The notes under the pieces: model-generated | What the model saw: the letters and a program-made list of their open reading frames with translations, nothing else | What the model was told of the DNA's origin: nothing | The model's database searches: none | Shown here: piece by piece, positions 51,861 through 60,092 of the stretch | Layout of the letters: every line of letters starts with the position of its first letter | How positions within the stretch are numbered: position 1 is the first letter of the stretch | NCBI GenBank assembly: GCA_049115695.1 | Contig: JAGDZR010000001.1 | Span: 62,001 to 126,000 of the forward strand | DNA from: JAGDZR01 sp049115695 | GTDB taxonomy: Bacteria > Bacteroidota > Bacteroidia > Cytophagales > Cyclobacteriaceae | Length of the DNA stretch: 64,000 nucleotides | Direction: 5' to 3' | Position numbers and translations under genes: made by a program

Positions 51861-54014
51861 ATGAGATCAGCGATATGTGCATGTATGATGATGATGGCAA
51901 CAAGCCTGCATGCACAAAATGCTGAGAAAGATGCGGTTTTCTTAACACAGCGGGCAGAACAACTGCTATATGAATGTCAGTTTGACTCAGCGAGAAAATT
52001 GAGTCAATTGGCTATCAGGCAAGCGCTTTTAACAGAAGATATCGGACTCATCAGTCGTTTACTGAACAGAAGGGGAAATCTGCTAAACCGAATGGAGCAT
52101 TATGATTCTGCGATGAGCATTCATATGCGAGTTATAGAAAATGTCCGTACAAGTGAATTTGAGCAGATCTACTATGAGACCAAATATCATCTCGGAGTAA
52201 CCAAGCTGTTTATATCTGACTATTTGGATGCAAGGAAACACTTTGAGGAAGCCAGAAGATATTTCAGAGTATCAATGCCTAGGACTCGTGAATATTATGG
52301 CAGAACGCTCAATGGATTGGCATTGTGCTACCTTGTCATGGGCGAACCCGAAAAAGCACTTGAGTTTATCAATGAGTCAATCGTTATCCTAAATCACAAA
52401 GAGTTTGGGACATTTCAAGCAAGTAATTACGCATTGGCGGGACAATTGAATATGATCCTGGGAAACCTGGATGAGGCGGAAGATTACTATCATCGAGCTA
52501 TTCAGTATAATTTGGATAAGAATCGATCTCTTTACCTGGTCAATTATTATGTTGGATTGGCGAGAATTGCTGAGTTGAAAAGTAGTAAATCAGATTTAGA
52601 AAAGTACCTAAGTCGCGCATTGGCGATTTCAGAATTGCATCCCCACATCGATGAACAGGTTCTTTTATATGATTTTCTCGCAAATTACTACTATCGCATT
52701 GGTAGCTACAGGGCAGCATTTGACTATTATAAACTAAAAGATGTACTGTCGGATAGCATAGAACTTAAAGGCAAACTCCTGACGATCAACAAGATCGAAT
52801 CCAATGCTCAAAAGGAAATGGACAACTTGAGATTGTCTGTCTTGGAGAGCCAACTTAGGGCACAAAAAAAGTCCAACGATAATGCGAAAACCTGGATTTT
52901 CCTGACCATTATCGTCACAGTCTATATGCTCGGTTTTGTACTTGTGTTTTTACGATTGTTGAATCAGAAAAACAAAACGCAAAAAGTACTTGAGCAAAAA
53001 AACGAGGAACTGGAGGATAAAAACACTCAAGTTTCTCAAACTCAAAGCAGACTGGTTCAATCAGAAAAGATGGCCGTGCTGGGTCGTTTGTCTGCGGGCA
53101 TTGCCCATGAGCTAAACACACCTATTGGAGCAATCAAAGGCAATTTGGAGTTAATTGAAAATGTTCAGCTTAGAGAACTAGAACAGTTCATTGAGGTAGC
53201 TAATGAGGTAGAGCCTAAAGTTCTCTTAAATATCATGGAAATGGTGCTGGAGGCCAAAGAGATGAGCACCAAGCGCATGACTACTGTTGATGAACGAAAA
53301 ATGCGCCGATCAATCGCCAAATATTTTGAGGACATAGACATACTCAATAAGGATGAAGTGATTGACGTTTTAGCGGATCTACGCATATCAAGAGATATTC
53401 AGAGATTCTCACCGCTTTATAGCCATGTGATTAATGCTGAGATCATGGAGCTCGCATTGTTTATTACCAATAGAATTCAGGCGATCGGGACAGCCAATAC
53501 AGCTGTTGAGGATGTCATGAAAATATTGAGCTCATTTAAGACGTATTCATTCAAGCGAGGCTGGCAGGATATGAAGGCCTTTGACCTTGGAGAAAGCCTC
53601 AATGGAGTGCTGTCTTTACATCAGAATATATTGGTAGAAGTCAATCTGATTAAAAGTAATATTGATAAACAACATATTGTTCAGGGATTGCCTGAAGAGC
53701 TTAATCAAGTATGGTCAAATATGCTCACCAATGCGGTCCATGCCATGGACTTCAAAGGTGACCTTGAAGTAACGATTTTGGATTTGGGAGATAAAGTAAA
53801 AGTGACTTTTGAAGATAGTGGAGGGGGTGTAATAGTGGATGAAGGTGTTAATATATTCGAGCCATTTTTTACCACCAAAAAGGAAGGCGAAGGTAAAGGT
53901 TTAGGCCTTGATATTTGTAAGAGAATAATTGACAAACATAACGGTTCTATCTATTATACTAACACTGGTAAAGGTGCCAAATTTAGCGTAGTTTTACATA
54001 AAGAGGTAGGGTAG
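51861..54014 (+). CDS. TPR-containing membrane histidine kinase with a long catalytic-region insert
   Basis: 717 residues from ATG 51861, which gives the signal peptide MRSAICACMMMMATSLHAQ. Periplasmic TPR-type repeats cover about 25-300. A membrane helix (TWIFLTIIVTVYMLGFVLVFL, about 344-367) and a coiled coil (KVLEQKNEELEDKN) lead to the H-box GIAHELNTP with His416. The ATPase N-box NMLTNAVHAMD begins near Asn615, followed by EDSGGGV and KGLGLDICKRI. His416 to the N-box is about 200 residues, roughly twice the usual distance. The extra, mostly helical stretch (about 445-545, with VEPKVLLNIMEMVLEAKE and DIDILNKDEVIDVLADLRIS) is not a domain I recognise. It pairs with the receiver gene 24 bases downstream. 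Confidence 0.92.
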   Translation: MRSAICACMMMMATSLHAQNAEKDAVFLTQRAEQLLYECQFDSARKLSQLAIRQALLTEDIGLISRLLNRRGNLLNRMEHYDSAMSIHMRVIENVRTSEFEQIYYETKYHLGVTKLFISDYLDARKHFEEARRYFRVSMPRTREYYGRTLNGLALCYLVMGEPEKALEFINESIVILNHKEFGTFQASNYALAGQLNMILGNLDEAEDYYHRAIQYNLDKNRSLYLVNYYVGLARIAELKSSKSDLEKYLSRALAISELHPHIDEQVLLYDFLANYYYRIGSYRAAFDYYKLKDVLSDSIELKGKLLTINKIESNAQKEMDNLRLSVLESQLRAQKKSNDNAKTWIFLTIIVTVYMLGFVLVFLRLLNQKNKTQKVLEQKNEELEDKNTQVSQTQSRLVQSEKMAVLGRLSAGIAHELNTPIGAIKGNLELIENVQLRELEQFIEVANEVEPKVLLNIMEMVLEAKEMSTKRMTTVDERKMRRSIAKYFEDIDILNKDEVIDVLADLRISRDIQRFSPLYSHVINAEIMELALFITNRIQAIGTANTAVEDVMKILSSFKTYSFKRGWQDMKAFDLGESLNGVLSLHQNILVEVNLIKSNIDKQHIVQGLPEELNQVWSNMLTNAVHAMDFKGDLEVTILDLGDKVKVTFEDSGGGVIVDEGVNIFEPFFTTKKEGEGKGLGLDICKRIIDKHNGSIYYTNTGKGAKFSVVLHKEVG

Positions 54015-54038
54015 TGAGCTTAGAAAAACACCATAATT

Positions 54039-54434
54039 ATGGCTAAAGACGGTCTGATATTATTTGTAGATGACGAGTATTATGTGCTGCAAACACTCAA
54101 GGCGATCTTTCGTAGAGATTTTCGTAATTATCAACTTGAGTTCGCGCAAAGCGGTATTGAGGCAATGGAGGTGTTAGAGATGTATGAAGATGATGAACTG
54201 AAGGAATTAGTTGTATTTTCTGATTGGCTCATGCCTGGTGTTAAAGGAGATGAATTGTGCATCCAAATTCATCAGAAATATCCTCAAAGTGTAAATTTTC
54301 TACTCTCTGGAATGATCAATAAAGAACCTACCCAAGAAGTATTTCAACAAGGGGGTGTTAAGCAGGTGATTCAAAAACCCTGGGATAATGAGACACTGAT
54401 GGAAATTCTGAACCAGACGCTGAAAAAAGCTTAA
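54039..54434 (+). CDS. Single-domain response regulator (receiver only)
   Basis: 131 residues, one REC domain: the acidic pair Asp11/Asp12, phospho-acceptor Asp62 in SDWLMPGVKG, and the Lys in QKPWD near the C-terminus. The KPWD ending and overall sequence are like receivers of RpfG-type and related multi-domain proteins, but no output domain is attached. It is probably phosphorylated by the kinase encoded upstream and then acts on a partner protein. The partner is unknown. Confidence 0.93.
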   Translation: MAKDGLILFVDDEYYVLQTLKAIFRRDFRNYQLEFAQSGIEAMEVLEMYEDDELKELVVFSDWLMPGVKGDELCIQIHQKYPQSVNFLLSGMINKEPTQEVFQQGGVKQVIQKPWDNETLMEILNQTLKKA

Positions 54435-54448
54435 ATCAAATTGAGTTA

Positions 54449-55069
54449 ATGGGTAAAAAAGAATATGATGTCATCATATTCGATCTTGGTGAAGTCATCA
54501 TAGATTTGAATATTGACGATGTGGTGGAAGGGTTTGTTGCCAAGAGTGGGAAATCCAGAGATGAGATTGTTGATCTGATCAATTCCTCGAAAGCTTTAAT
54601 GAAATATGAAACTGGTAGAATTGCGGATGAGCAGTTTCTCAGTGAAGTGAATGAGTTGCTCAATGCAGATTTAACCATTGAACAATTGAAAGAGGTATGG
54701 AACAGTATGCTTGGCTATCTCAATCCAGATAAGATAGCGTTGATTAAATCTCTAAGTGATGAATACATGGTACTAATTCTGAGTAATACCAATGCCATCC
54801 ATGAACAATCATTTAATGAAACGGTTAAATCAATTACTGGAGATAAAATATTAAAGGAGCTTGTTCATACAGCACATTATTCTCATGACCTAAAAATGCG
54901 TAAACCGGATCTTGAAATTTACGAAGAGCTGAATAAACAACATCAACTAAAAGGAAAACGAGTGCTTTTCTTTGATGACAAGGAGGAAAATATTGTAGCT
55001 GCCAAACAGGCCGGTTGGGACGGCATAAGGGTGACATATTCAGAACAAGTATTGGACTATTTCAAATGA
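54449..55069 (+). CDS. HAD-superfamily (HAD-IA) hydrolase
   Basis: 206 residues. HAD motif I is IIFDLGEVIIDL with nucleophile Asp12 (DLG in place of DxD, as in sugar-phosphate phosphatases of the YihX type); motif II is ILSNTN, and motif III/IV is FFDDKEENIVAAKQAGWDGI. A helical cap occupies about 25-90. It probably removes phosphate from a small cytoplasmic metabolite. It starts 14 bases after the receiver gene and overlaps the M50 gene by 4 bases (ATGA). Confidence 0.9.
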   Translation: MGKKEYDVIIFDLGEVIIDLNIDDVVEGFVAKSGKSRDEIVDLINSSKALMKYETGRIADEQFLSEVNELLNADLTIEQLKEVWNSMLGYLNPDKIALIKSLSDEYMVLILSNTNAIHEQSFNETVKSITGDKILKELVHTAHYSHDLKMRKPDLEIYEELNKQHQLKGKRVLFFDDKEENIVAAKQAGWDGIRVTYSEQVLDYFK

Positions 55070-56217
55070 AAGAATATAAGGAGCAAGCAATATATGTAGG
55101 ATTGTTCATCGCAACTTTAATCACCACCACCATATCCGGGGCAGAATGGATGTATGGTAGGTGGTTGTTCTTTGGAGAGGAAACCATGAGTTGGTCTGAT
55201 TTTATGGATGGTTTTCAGTTTTCACTTCCTTTTTTGGCAATACTCACTGCACATGAGTTCGGTCATTTCTTTACCGCAAGAATGCATCAAATAAAGGTGT
55301 CATATCCGTATTACATACCGTTTTGGTTTGGATTCATTGCTATGCCATCTTTTGGCACCATGGGAGCCTTTATAAGAATTCGTGAAAAGATCTATAGCAG
55401 ATCGCAATACTTTGACGTGGGAGTAGCAGGACCTATTGCGGGGTTTGTTGTAGCTATGTTCGTAATAGTATATGGATTCAGTAATCTGCCGGACCCAACT
55501 TGGATCTACAACGTTCATCCCGAATATCAAGAGTTTGGTTTAGACTATGCAGAGCATGTTTACAATCAAGCAGGAACAATCTCTTTTCAGTTTGGTGATA
55601 ACCTGATTTACTGGTGGTTTCAGAATTACTACGTGACAGATTCGACACTATTGCCCAACCCTAATGAAATCATTCATTATCCATATTTGTTGGCCGGATA
55701 TTTAGCACTGTTTTTTACCGCATTAAACCTTTTACCAATCGGCCAACTGGATGGTGGGCATGTCATTTTTGGCATGTTTGGTCAAAAGAAAGCTGCTATC
55801 ATTAGTAAAGGTGCCTACCTATTGTTCCTCTTTTATGCGGGTTTAGGATGGATCAAAATGGACTTACTACAGGATGCGAGTATTGATAGCACACTGTATT
55901 TCGGCCTGATGATGGCCATCTACCTCTATTTCCTTTACATCTGTCTGTCGAGAATGGTTTTAAGCAAGCGAAATCGACTCATGTATGCATCTATTATGCT
56001 TGCGTTGCAATTTGTGATAACCACAAGTACACAGATTGAAGGGTATGAAGGCTGGATGCTGTTCGCTTTTGTGGTGGGGAGGTTTCTGGGGGTAGAGCAT
56101 CCTCCGGTTAGCGACAATCGACCTATGACTATGGGACGTCAAATTGTAGGCTGGCTGGCCATACTTGTATTCGTTTTATCATTCAGTCCAAAGCCGTTTA
56201 TAATAGTAGTTTCCTAA
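55066..56217 (+). CDS. M50-family (site-2-protease-like) intramembrane metalloprotease
   Basis: 383 residues from ATG 55066, which overlaps the HAD stop as ATGA. The zinc motif HEFGH (His63, Glu64, His67) lies in the first membrane region (FLAILTAHEFGHFFTARMH). A second zinc ligand, Asp229, lies in NLLPIGQLDGGH. Between them is a large loop (about 130-205) rather than a PDZ domain. Several C-terminal helices follow. The family cleaves membrane-spanning substrates, often anti-sigma factors; the substrate here is unknown. The end abuts the convergent T9SS gene with no gap. Confidence 0.92.
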   Translation: MKEYKEQAIYVGLFIATLITTTISGAEWMYGRWLFFGEETMSWSDFMDGFQFSLPFLAILTAHEFGHFFTARMHQIKVSYPYYIPFWFGFIAMPSFGTMGAFIRIREKIYSRSQYFDVGVAGPIAGFVVAMFVIVYGFSNLPDPTWIYNVHPEYQEFGLDYAEHVYNQAGTISFQFGDNLIYWWFQNYYVTDSTLLPNPNEIIHYPYLLAGYLALFFTALNLLPIGQLDGGHVIFGMFGQKKAAIISKGAYLLFLFYAGLGWIKMDLLQDASIDSTLYFGLMMAIYLYFLYICLSRMVLSKRNRLMYASIMLALQFVITTSTQIEGYEGWMLFAFVVGRFLGVEHPPVSDNRPMTMGRQIVGWLAILVFVLSFSPKPFIIVVS

Positions 56218-58068
56218 CTATTTTCCGATAAGGAGCTTACTTGTTTTTTGATGAATACCTTTTCGACGGGTTAGAACATAAATACCGTTAGAAAATTCTG
56301 ACAAATCAATTTGATCCACATTTTTCTTAGTTAAGAGTGTTTTGCCAGCCGTATTTCTTATGATAACAGTTTCATATAAATCTCCCAGAAATATATTGCC
56401 TGAGGAGGGGTTGGGATATACGTCAGGAAAGGTGGGTGCTGGTTCGGTGACGGACGTGATGATCATCGTGGTGTCCATGTCAAAAACAGGTCGAATCATC
56501 GCTGAGCCTAACAACCTGTCATTTTGAATCCATTCCCTGTTTGTATTGGAATAGATGGCTGAAGATCCATCCAGGTTATTCTTATCAAAACCTATACCGA
56601 TGTAATCTTCTGTATGTTGCTCATAACCAATGTAAAACGTGTCGGGAGCATTGAATGTATTGGGTAGTTTGATGCGCGTGAATTCGTTTCTGTTAGTATT
56701 TATTACTGAGTAGGGCAATTCAGCGTAGCGGACGTCATACTCGAGATTTTTCCAAACTATAATATTCATAGATGCTCCTTCAGAAGGAGGGTCGATGTAG
56801 GGAAAATTGATGTCAATTGCCTTTAACACCTTTGATGAGTCTGATGTCAATGTGTATCGAACGGCTAGCATGCCACTAATGATGTTGACACCTATTGCAT
56901 AATCGGCAATACCATCATCATACGCATAATAATCATGTAGCAGGATATCGGTTTGAATCGTATCGTTTACCCTCAAATCCACAGTTTCATAAACCTGTTC
57001 GTCCTCTACTAAGAATTCGTCACCGGTTGTTGCATAAAATGTCGACCTAAGTATGCTGGAATCCTCATCTGCATCAAACAATGATCGCTCAATAGAGGCG
57101 CCAGTGACTTCCAAATCATAGGCGAGAGAGCCGATGGAACGCTCTGCCAGCTCTGTAGATATGCTTTTGCCGTTTGTTAGATTTGTTAGTACATGAACAG
57201 GAGTAACAGCGTGTGGCTGATCTTCCAGGTTGTTAATGGTTGTTTTCGAAGCGCTGTAGACTTGATCACTGTAGATATAGTGCTTCAATGGAATTACCGA
57301 ATAGGGAGCAAAAATAGGACTTGGACTTATGCCAAATGTGCGATCCTGTATGTCCCGATCCCTGGAGGAGCGATTTTCATTTAGATAAACATAGTCAAGA
57401 TGCCATGTGTCATATGCACCTGTGAGATTGCCATGAGATACGAATTTGAACCTGAATCCCTGGTGATAGTATTCAGGTCGATTGACAGGGACTATGACTT
57501 GATTAAACAGTTCTTCACCGGGACTAATATTTTCTTCGCCCCCAATTATTGAATAGGTTTCTCGATTGTCATTGATGTCTATTTGAACCCAATTCTGGTC
57601 TATTGTCAAGAAGTAAAGGCTTAAAGAGTCATTTTCCTCCGGTATTTCACCATTTCCCTTCAGTTCCCAGAAGAAGCTCAGGAACACCGTATTCCTTTGG
57701 GTAATGATGATAGTAGAGAGATCAATGGGATGCGTTACCAGGCTGTCACCTGCGCCGTTAAATGTAGCGCTGGAATTATGGGCTTGTCCGAGTTCATTTA
57801 ACCCGTCGAATGTTGCAACACCCATGGAAGGAGCTCCAATGGCGAGGGAATTATTGAGAAAGACATCCTGTCCAAATTGCCATAGGCTGGTGTCAGGTAG
57901 ATGACTGCCTCCTGAAAAATCGTCCCAAAAGGGTAGTTTCAATTGATTCGGAATAGGCGCTTCAACTCTAGCATTACTCGTTTGACTTGTTTTGATTTTT
58001 TCAAGTCGAAGCTGGCCTAACACAGAAGTTGATGTAAGCAGAAAGAGGACAGCAATTAGTCTAATCAC
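56218..58068 (-). CDS. Secreted protein with T9SS type A sorting domain
   Basis: 616 residues from a GTG start that overlaps the PASTA gene (GTGA). The signal peptide is MIRLIAVLFLLTSTSVLGQ. The N-terminal part (about 40-230) looks like a jelly-roll or MAM-like domain (LPFWDDFSGGSHLPDTSLWQ, SLSLYFLT, TGAYDTWHLDYVYLN). The last 70 residues are a T9SS sorting domain (DVYPNPSSGNIFLG, IRNTAGKTLL, LSEFSNGIYVL). It should be exported through the outer membrane and anchored or released; function is unknown. Confidence 0.88.
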   Translation of the reverse strand: MIRLIAVLFLLTSTSVLGQLRLEKIKTSQTSNARVEAPIPNQLKLPFWDDFSGGSHLPDTSLWQFGQDVFLNNSLAIGAPSMGVATFDGLNELGQAHNSSATFNGAGDSLVTHPIDLSTIIITQRNTVFLSFFWELKGNGEIPEENDSLSLYFLTIDQNWVQIDINDNRETYSIIGGEENISPGEELFNQVIVPVNRPEYYHQGFRFKFVSHGNLTGAYDTWHLDYVYLNENRSSRDRDIQDRTFGISPSPIFAPYSVIPLKHYIYSDQVYSASKTTINNLEDQPHAVTPVHVLTNLTNGKSISTELAERSIGSLAYDLEVTGASIERSLFDADEDSSILRSTFYATTGDEFLVEDEQVYETVDLRVNDTIQTDILLHDYYAYDDGIADYAIGVNIISGMLAVRYTLTSDSSKVLKAIDINFPYIDPPSEGASMNIIVWKNLEYDVRYAELPYSVINTNRNEFTRIKLPNTFNAPDTFYIGYEQHTEDYIGIGFDKNNLDGSSAIYSNTNREWIQNDRLLGSAMIRPVFDMDTTMIITSVTEPAPTFPDVYPNPSSGNIFLGDLYETVIIRNTAGKTLLTKKNVDQIDLSEFSNGIYVLTRRKGIHQKTSKLLIGK

Positions 58069-58910
58069 TGGTCCAGAATTGACGGTCCAATATTAAGCGA
58101 ATCGGGCTGGTAGATCCAAATATCTATCATCTGCTGAAGTTTCATTGGTGCACCAGGTTCAGGGTTTTGTCTAACCACTTCCCCGGGAGCAACTTGTTCT
58201 TTAACGGTTTGCGTTCGATTACTATTCACAATTTGGTAAACGGCCTCATTACTTGTTTCGTATTTGACACTTCCTACTTTTAAGGCAGACCCCACGATGG
58301 CAGTTTTGGCGTCATTCAATTCGAGTCCAATGAGGCGTGGCGAAGCGAGGTTTCTATTTCCTTTCCCATCGCCTAGTACCAAATCAATAGAAGACCCTTT
58401 AGGGATTCGCTCATCTGGAAGCACCTCGCGTCCATCTAGTTTCTGCTTGAGAACAGTGTTAAAAAATAGATCAGGCACATATTCCACTTTACCAACCTTA
58501 AGGTCATAAGTCTTCAATACATTCTGCGCATTGATCAGAGAACCCTCCAGTAAGTCTGGCATTCGCACAAGAGGAGGTTGCGTAGTGTTCAATGAAATGT
58601 ACACCTTTCGGTTTTCCTTTACTTTGGCATTTGGTAAAGGGAACTGCTTAATTACCGTCAGAGGCGGGAAATCCGCTGAATATGCCGAATCTTCTGTGAT
58701 TTCGTATCTCAAATTTCTCATGGTGAGGAATTGATCAAGCTGATCGTGAGAGATACCAACAACATCGGGAACAGTTATGGTTTCTCCATGATTAGTGGAA
58801 ATTGGCAGGTATACATAAAAGAAAAAGAATATAGCTCCGACCCCTACCAAAACAATGATCAATAGATGCTTGATTAAATCAATCCAGGAGTTTGCCTTAA
58901 ACCAGTTCAT
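58065..58910 (-). CDS. Membrane-anchored PASTA-domain protein
   Basis: 281 residues. A single N-terminal membrane helix (HLLIIVLVGVGAIFFFFYVYL, about 14-34) is followed by three PASTA-like domains: TVPDVVGISHDQLDQFL (about 45-110), RMPDLLEGSLINAQNVLKTYDLKVG (about 115-185) and SPRLIGLELNDAKTAIVGSALKVG (about 190-265). PASTA domains bind peptidoglycan stem peptides or beta-lactam-like ligands. Its position between ddl and the T9SS gene links it to cell-wall biology. No kinase or transpeptidase domain is attached. Confidence 0.9.
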   Translation of the reverse strand: MNWFKANSWIDLIKHLLIIVLVGVGAIFFFFYVYLPISTNHGETITVPDVVGISHDQLDQFLTMRNLRYEITEDSAYSADFPPLTVIKQFPLPNAKVKENRKVYISLNTTQPPLVRMPDLLEGSLINAQNVLKTYDLKVGKVEYVPDLFFNTVLKQKLDGREVLPDERIPKGSSIDLVLGDGKGNRNLASPRLIGLELNDAKTAIVGSALKVGSVKYETSNEAVYQIVNSNRTQTVKEQVAPGEVVRQNPEPGAPMKLQQMIDIWIYQPDSLNIGPSILDQ

Positions 58911-58977
58911 TCAATGAAAATTAGTCACAAACATAAGTGAAGTTGAGAATTAATATTGGCTACAGTCAAAAAGTGTA

Positions 58978-60045
58978 TCATGCATTCGCATAACTGGTAT
59001 TTAGTTTGGTCTCTTTTTGCCACCTCTCAGTTGCCAGCCTGATGATTTCAGTAATCAGGTCAGTATAGGATATTCCCATATTTCCCCATAGAACAGGAAA
59101 CATGCTGACATCTGTGAAGCCGGGAATGGTATTAATTTCATTGACCAGAACACGTCCATCTTTTGTATAAAAGATATCTACTCGTGAAAAGTCGTTGCAT
59201 GACAAGGCTAGAAATGCTTTTTCACTCACCTCTCTGATTTTAATTCTCACGTCATCTGGAATGTCCGCAGGAACAACAATGTCAATGGCTTCATCATCTT
59301 GGTATTTTGCCTCATATGTGTAGAAGTCAAAATCTTTTTTGAGAATGATTTCACCTGGATCAGTTGATTTTGGATCCTCATTGCCCAGTATGCCACATTC
59401 TAGTTCTCGTCCTTCGATAAACTCTTCAAGCAAAACGCTGGAGCTGTAGCTGAAGCTATCATCTAATGCAGTTTCATAAGTCTTTTGATCTGTAACCTTT
59501 GAGACGCCAATACTTGACCCTTGATCAGCCGCCTTTACCATGAAGGGAAGTCCAAGTTCATTCACCACTTTCTCAAAGCTGTATTCAGTCCTTTGTGTAT
59601 TATCAAAATACAGCGAGCCTGCAACAGGCAGTCCACTTTGTTGAAGTAATTTTTTAGATACGATTTTATCCATGGCAACAGCAGATCCTAGTACCGAAGA
59701 TCCAGCAATGGGCAACCCCATCGCTTTTATCATACCTTGAATACTGCCATCTTCTCCATCTGTTCCATGGAGTACCGGAAATACGATATCAACTGGCATT
59801 TCGATGTTATTAGCATCAATAAATGCAGGTGCTTTGGCGCTAAGCTTGAGTTTAAGTGGATTAGTTGTCGAAATGTTTTGATCCACCTTCGATTGAAGAT
59901 ACCAATCTCCTGATTTTGTAATGCCAATCAGGATGATGTCAAAAACAGATTTATCGATGTGCTCATGTACGTTTCTGGCAGACCTGAGTGAAATTTCATG
60001 CTCAACAGATCGTCCTCCAAACAGTATTGCGACTTTCCTTTTCAT
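58978..60045 (-). CDS. ddl: D-alanine-D-alanine ligase
   Basis: 355 residues of the ATP-grasp fold. Landmarks are VAILFGGRSVEHEISLRSA at the N-terminus, VFPVLHGTDGEDGSIQG, PFMVKAADQGSSIGVSKV, EEFIEGRELECGIL, CNDFSRVDIFYTKDGRVLVNEINTIPGFTDVSMFP. It joins two D-Ala residues for peptidoglycan precursor synthesis. The downstream PASTA gene is 67 bases away on the same strand. Confidence 0.98.
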   Translation of the reverse strand: MKRKVAILFGGRSVEHEISLRSARNVHEHIDKSVFDIILIGITKSGDWYLQSKVDQNISTTNPLKLKLSAKAPAFIDANNIEMPVDIVFPVLHGTDGEDGSIQGMIKAMGLPIAGSSVLGSAVAMDKIVSKKLLQQSGLPVAGSLYFDNTQRTEYSFEKVVNELGLPFMVKAADQGSSIGVSKVTDQKTYETALDDSFSYSSSVLLEEFIEGRELECGILGNEDPKSTDPGEIILKKDFDFYTYEAKYQDDEAIDIVVPADIPDDVRIKIREVSEKAFLALSCNDFSRVDIFYTKDGRVLVNEINTIPGFTDVSMFPVLWGNMGISYTDLITEIIRLATERWQKETKLNTSYANA

Positions 60046-60068
60046 TTATTAATTCATCAAATTAGTTG

Positions 60069-60076
60069 CAAATATA
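60069..60076 (-). promoter_or_regulatory. Candidate -7 element for ddl
   Basis: TATATTTG on the minus strand (TAnnTTTG) ends 23 bases before the ddl ATG, predicting a leader of about 17 bases. The -33 element is not recognisable. Confidence 0.4.
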
Positions 60077-60092
60077 ACCGTCCATCTAACTG

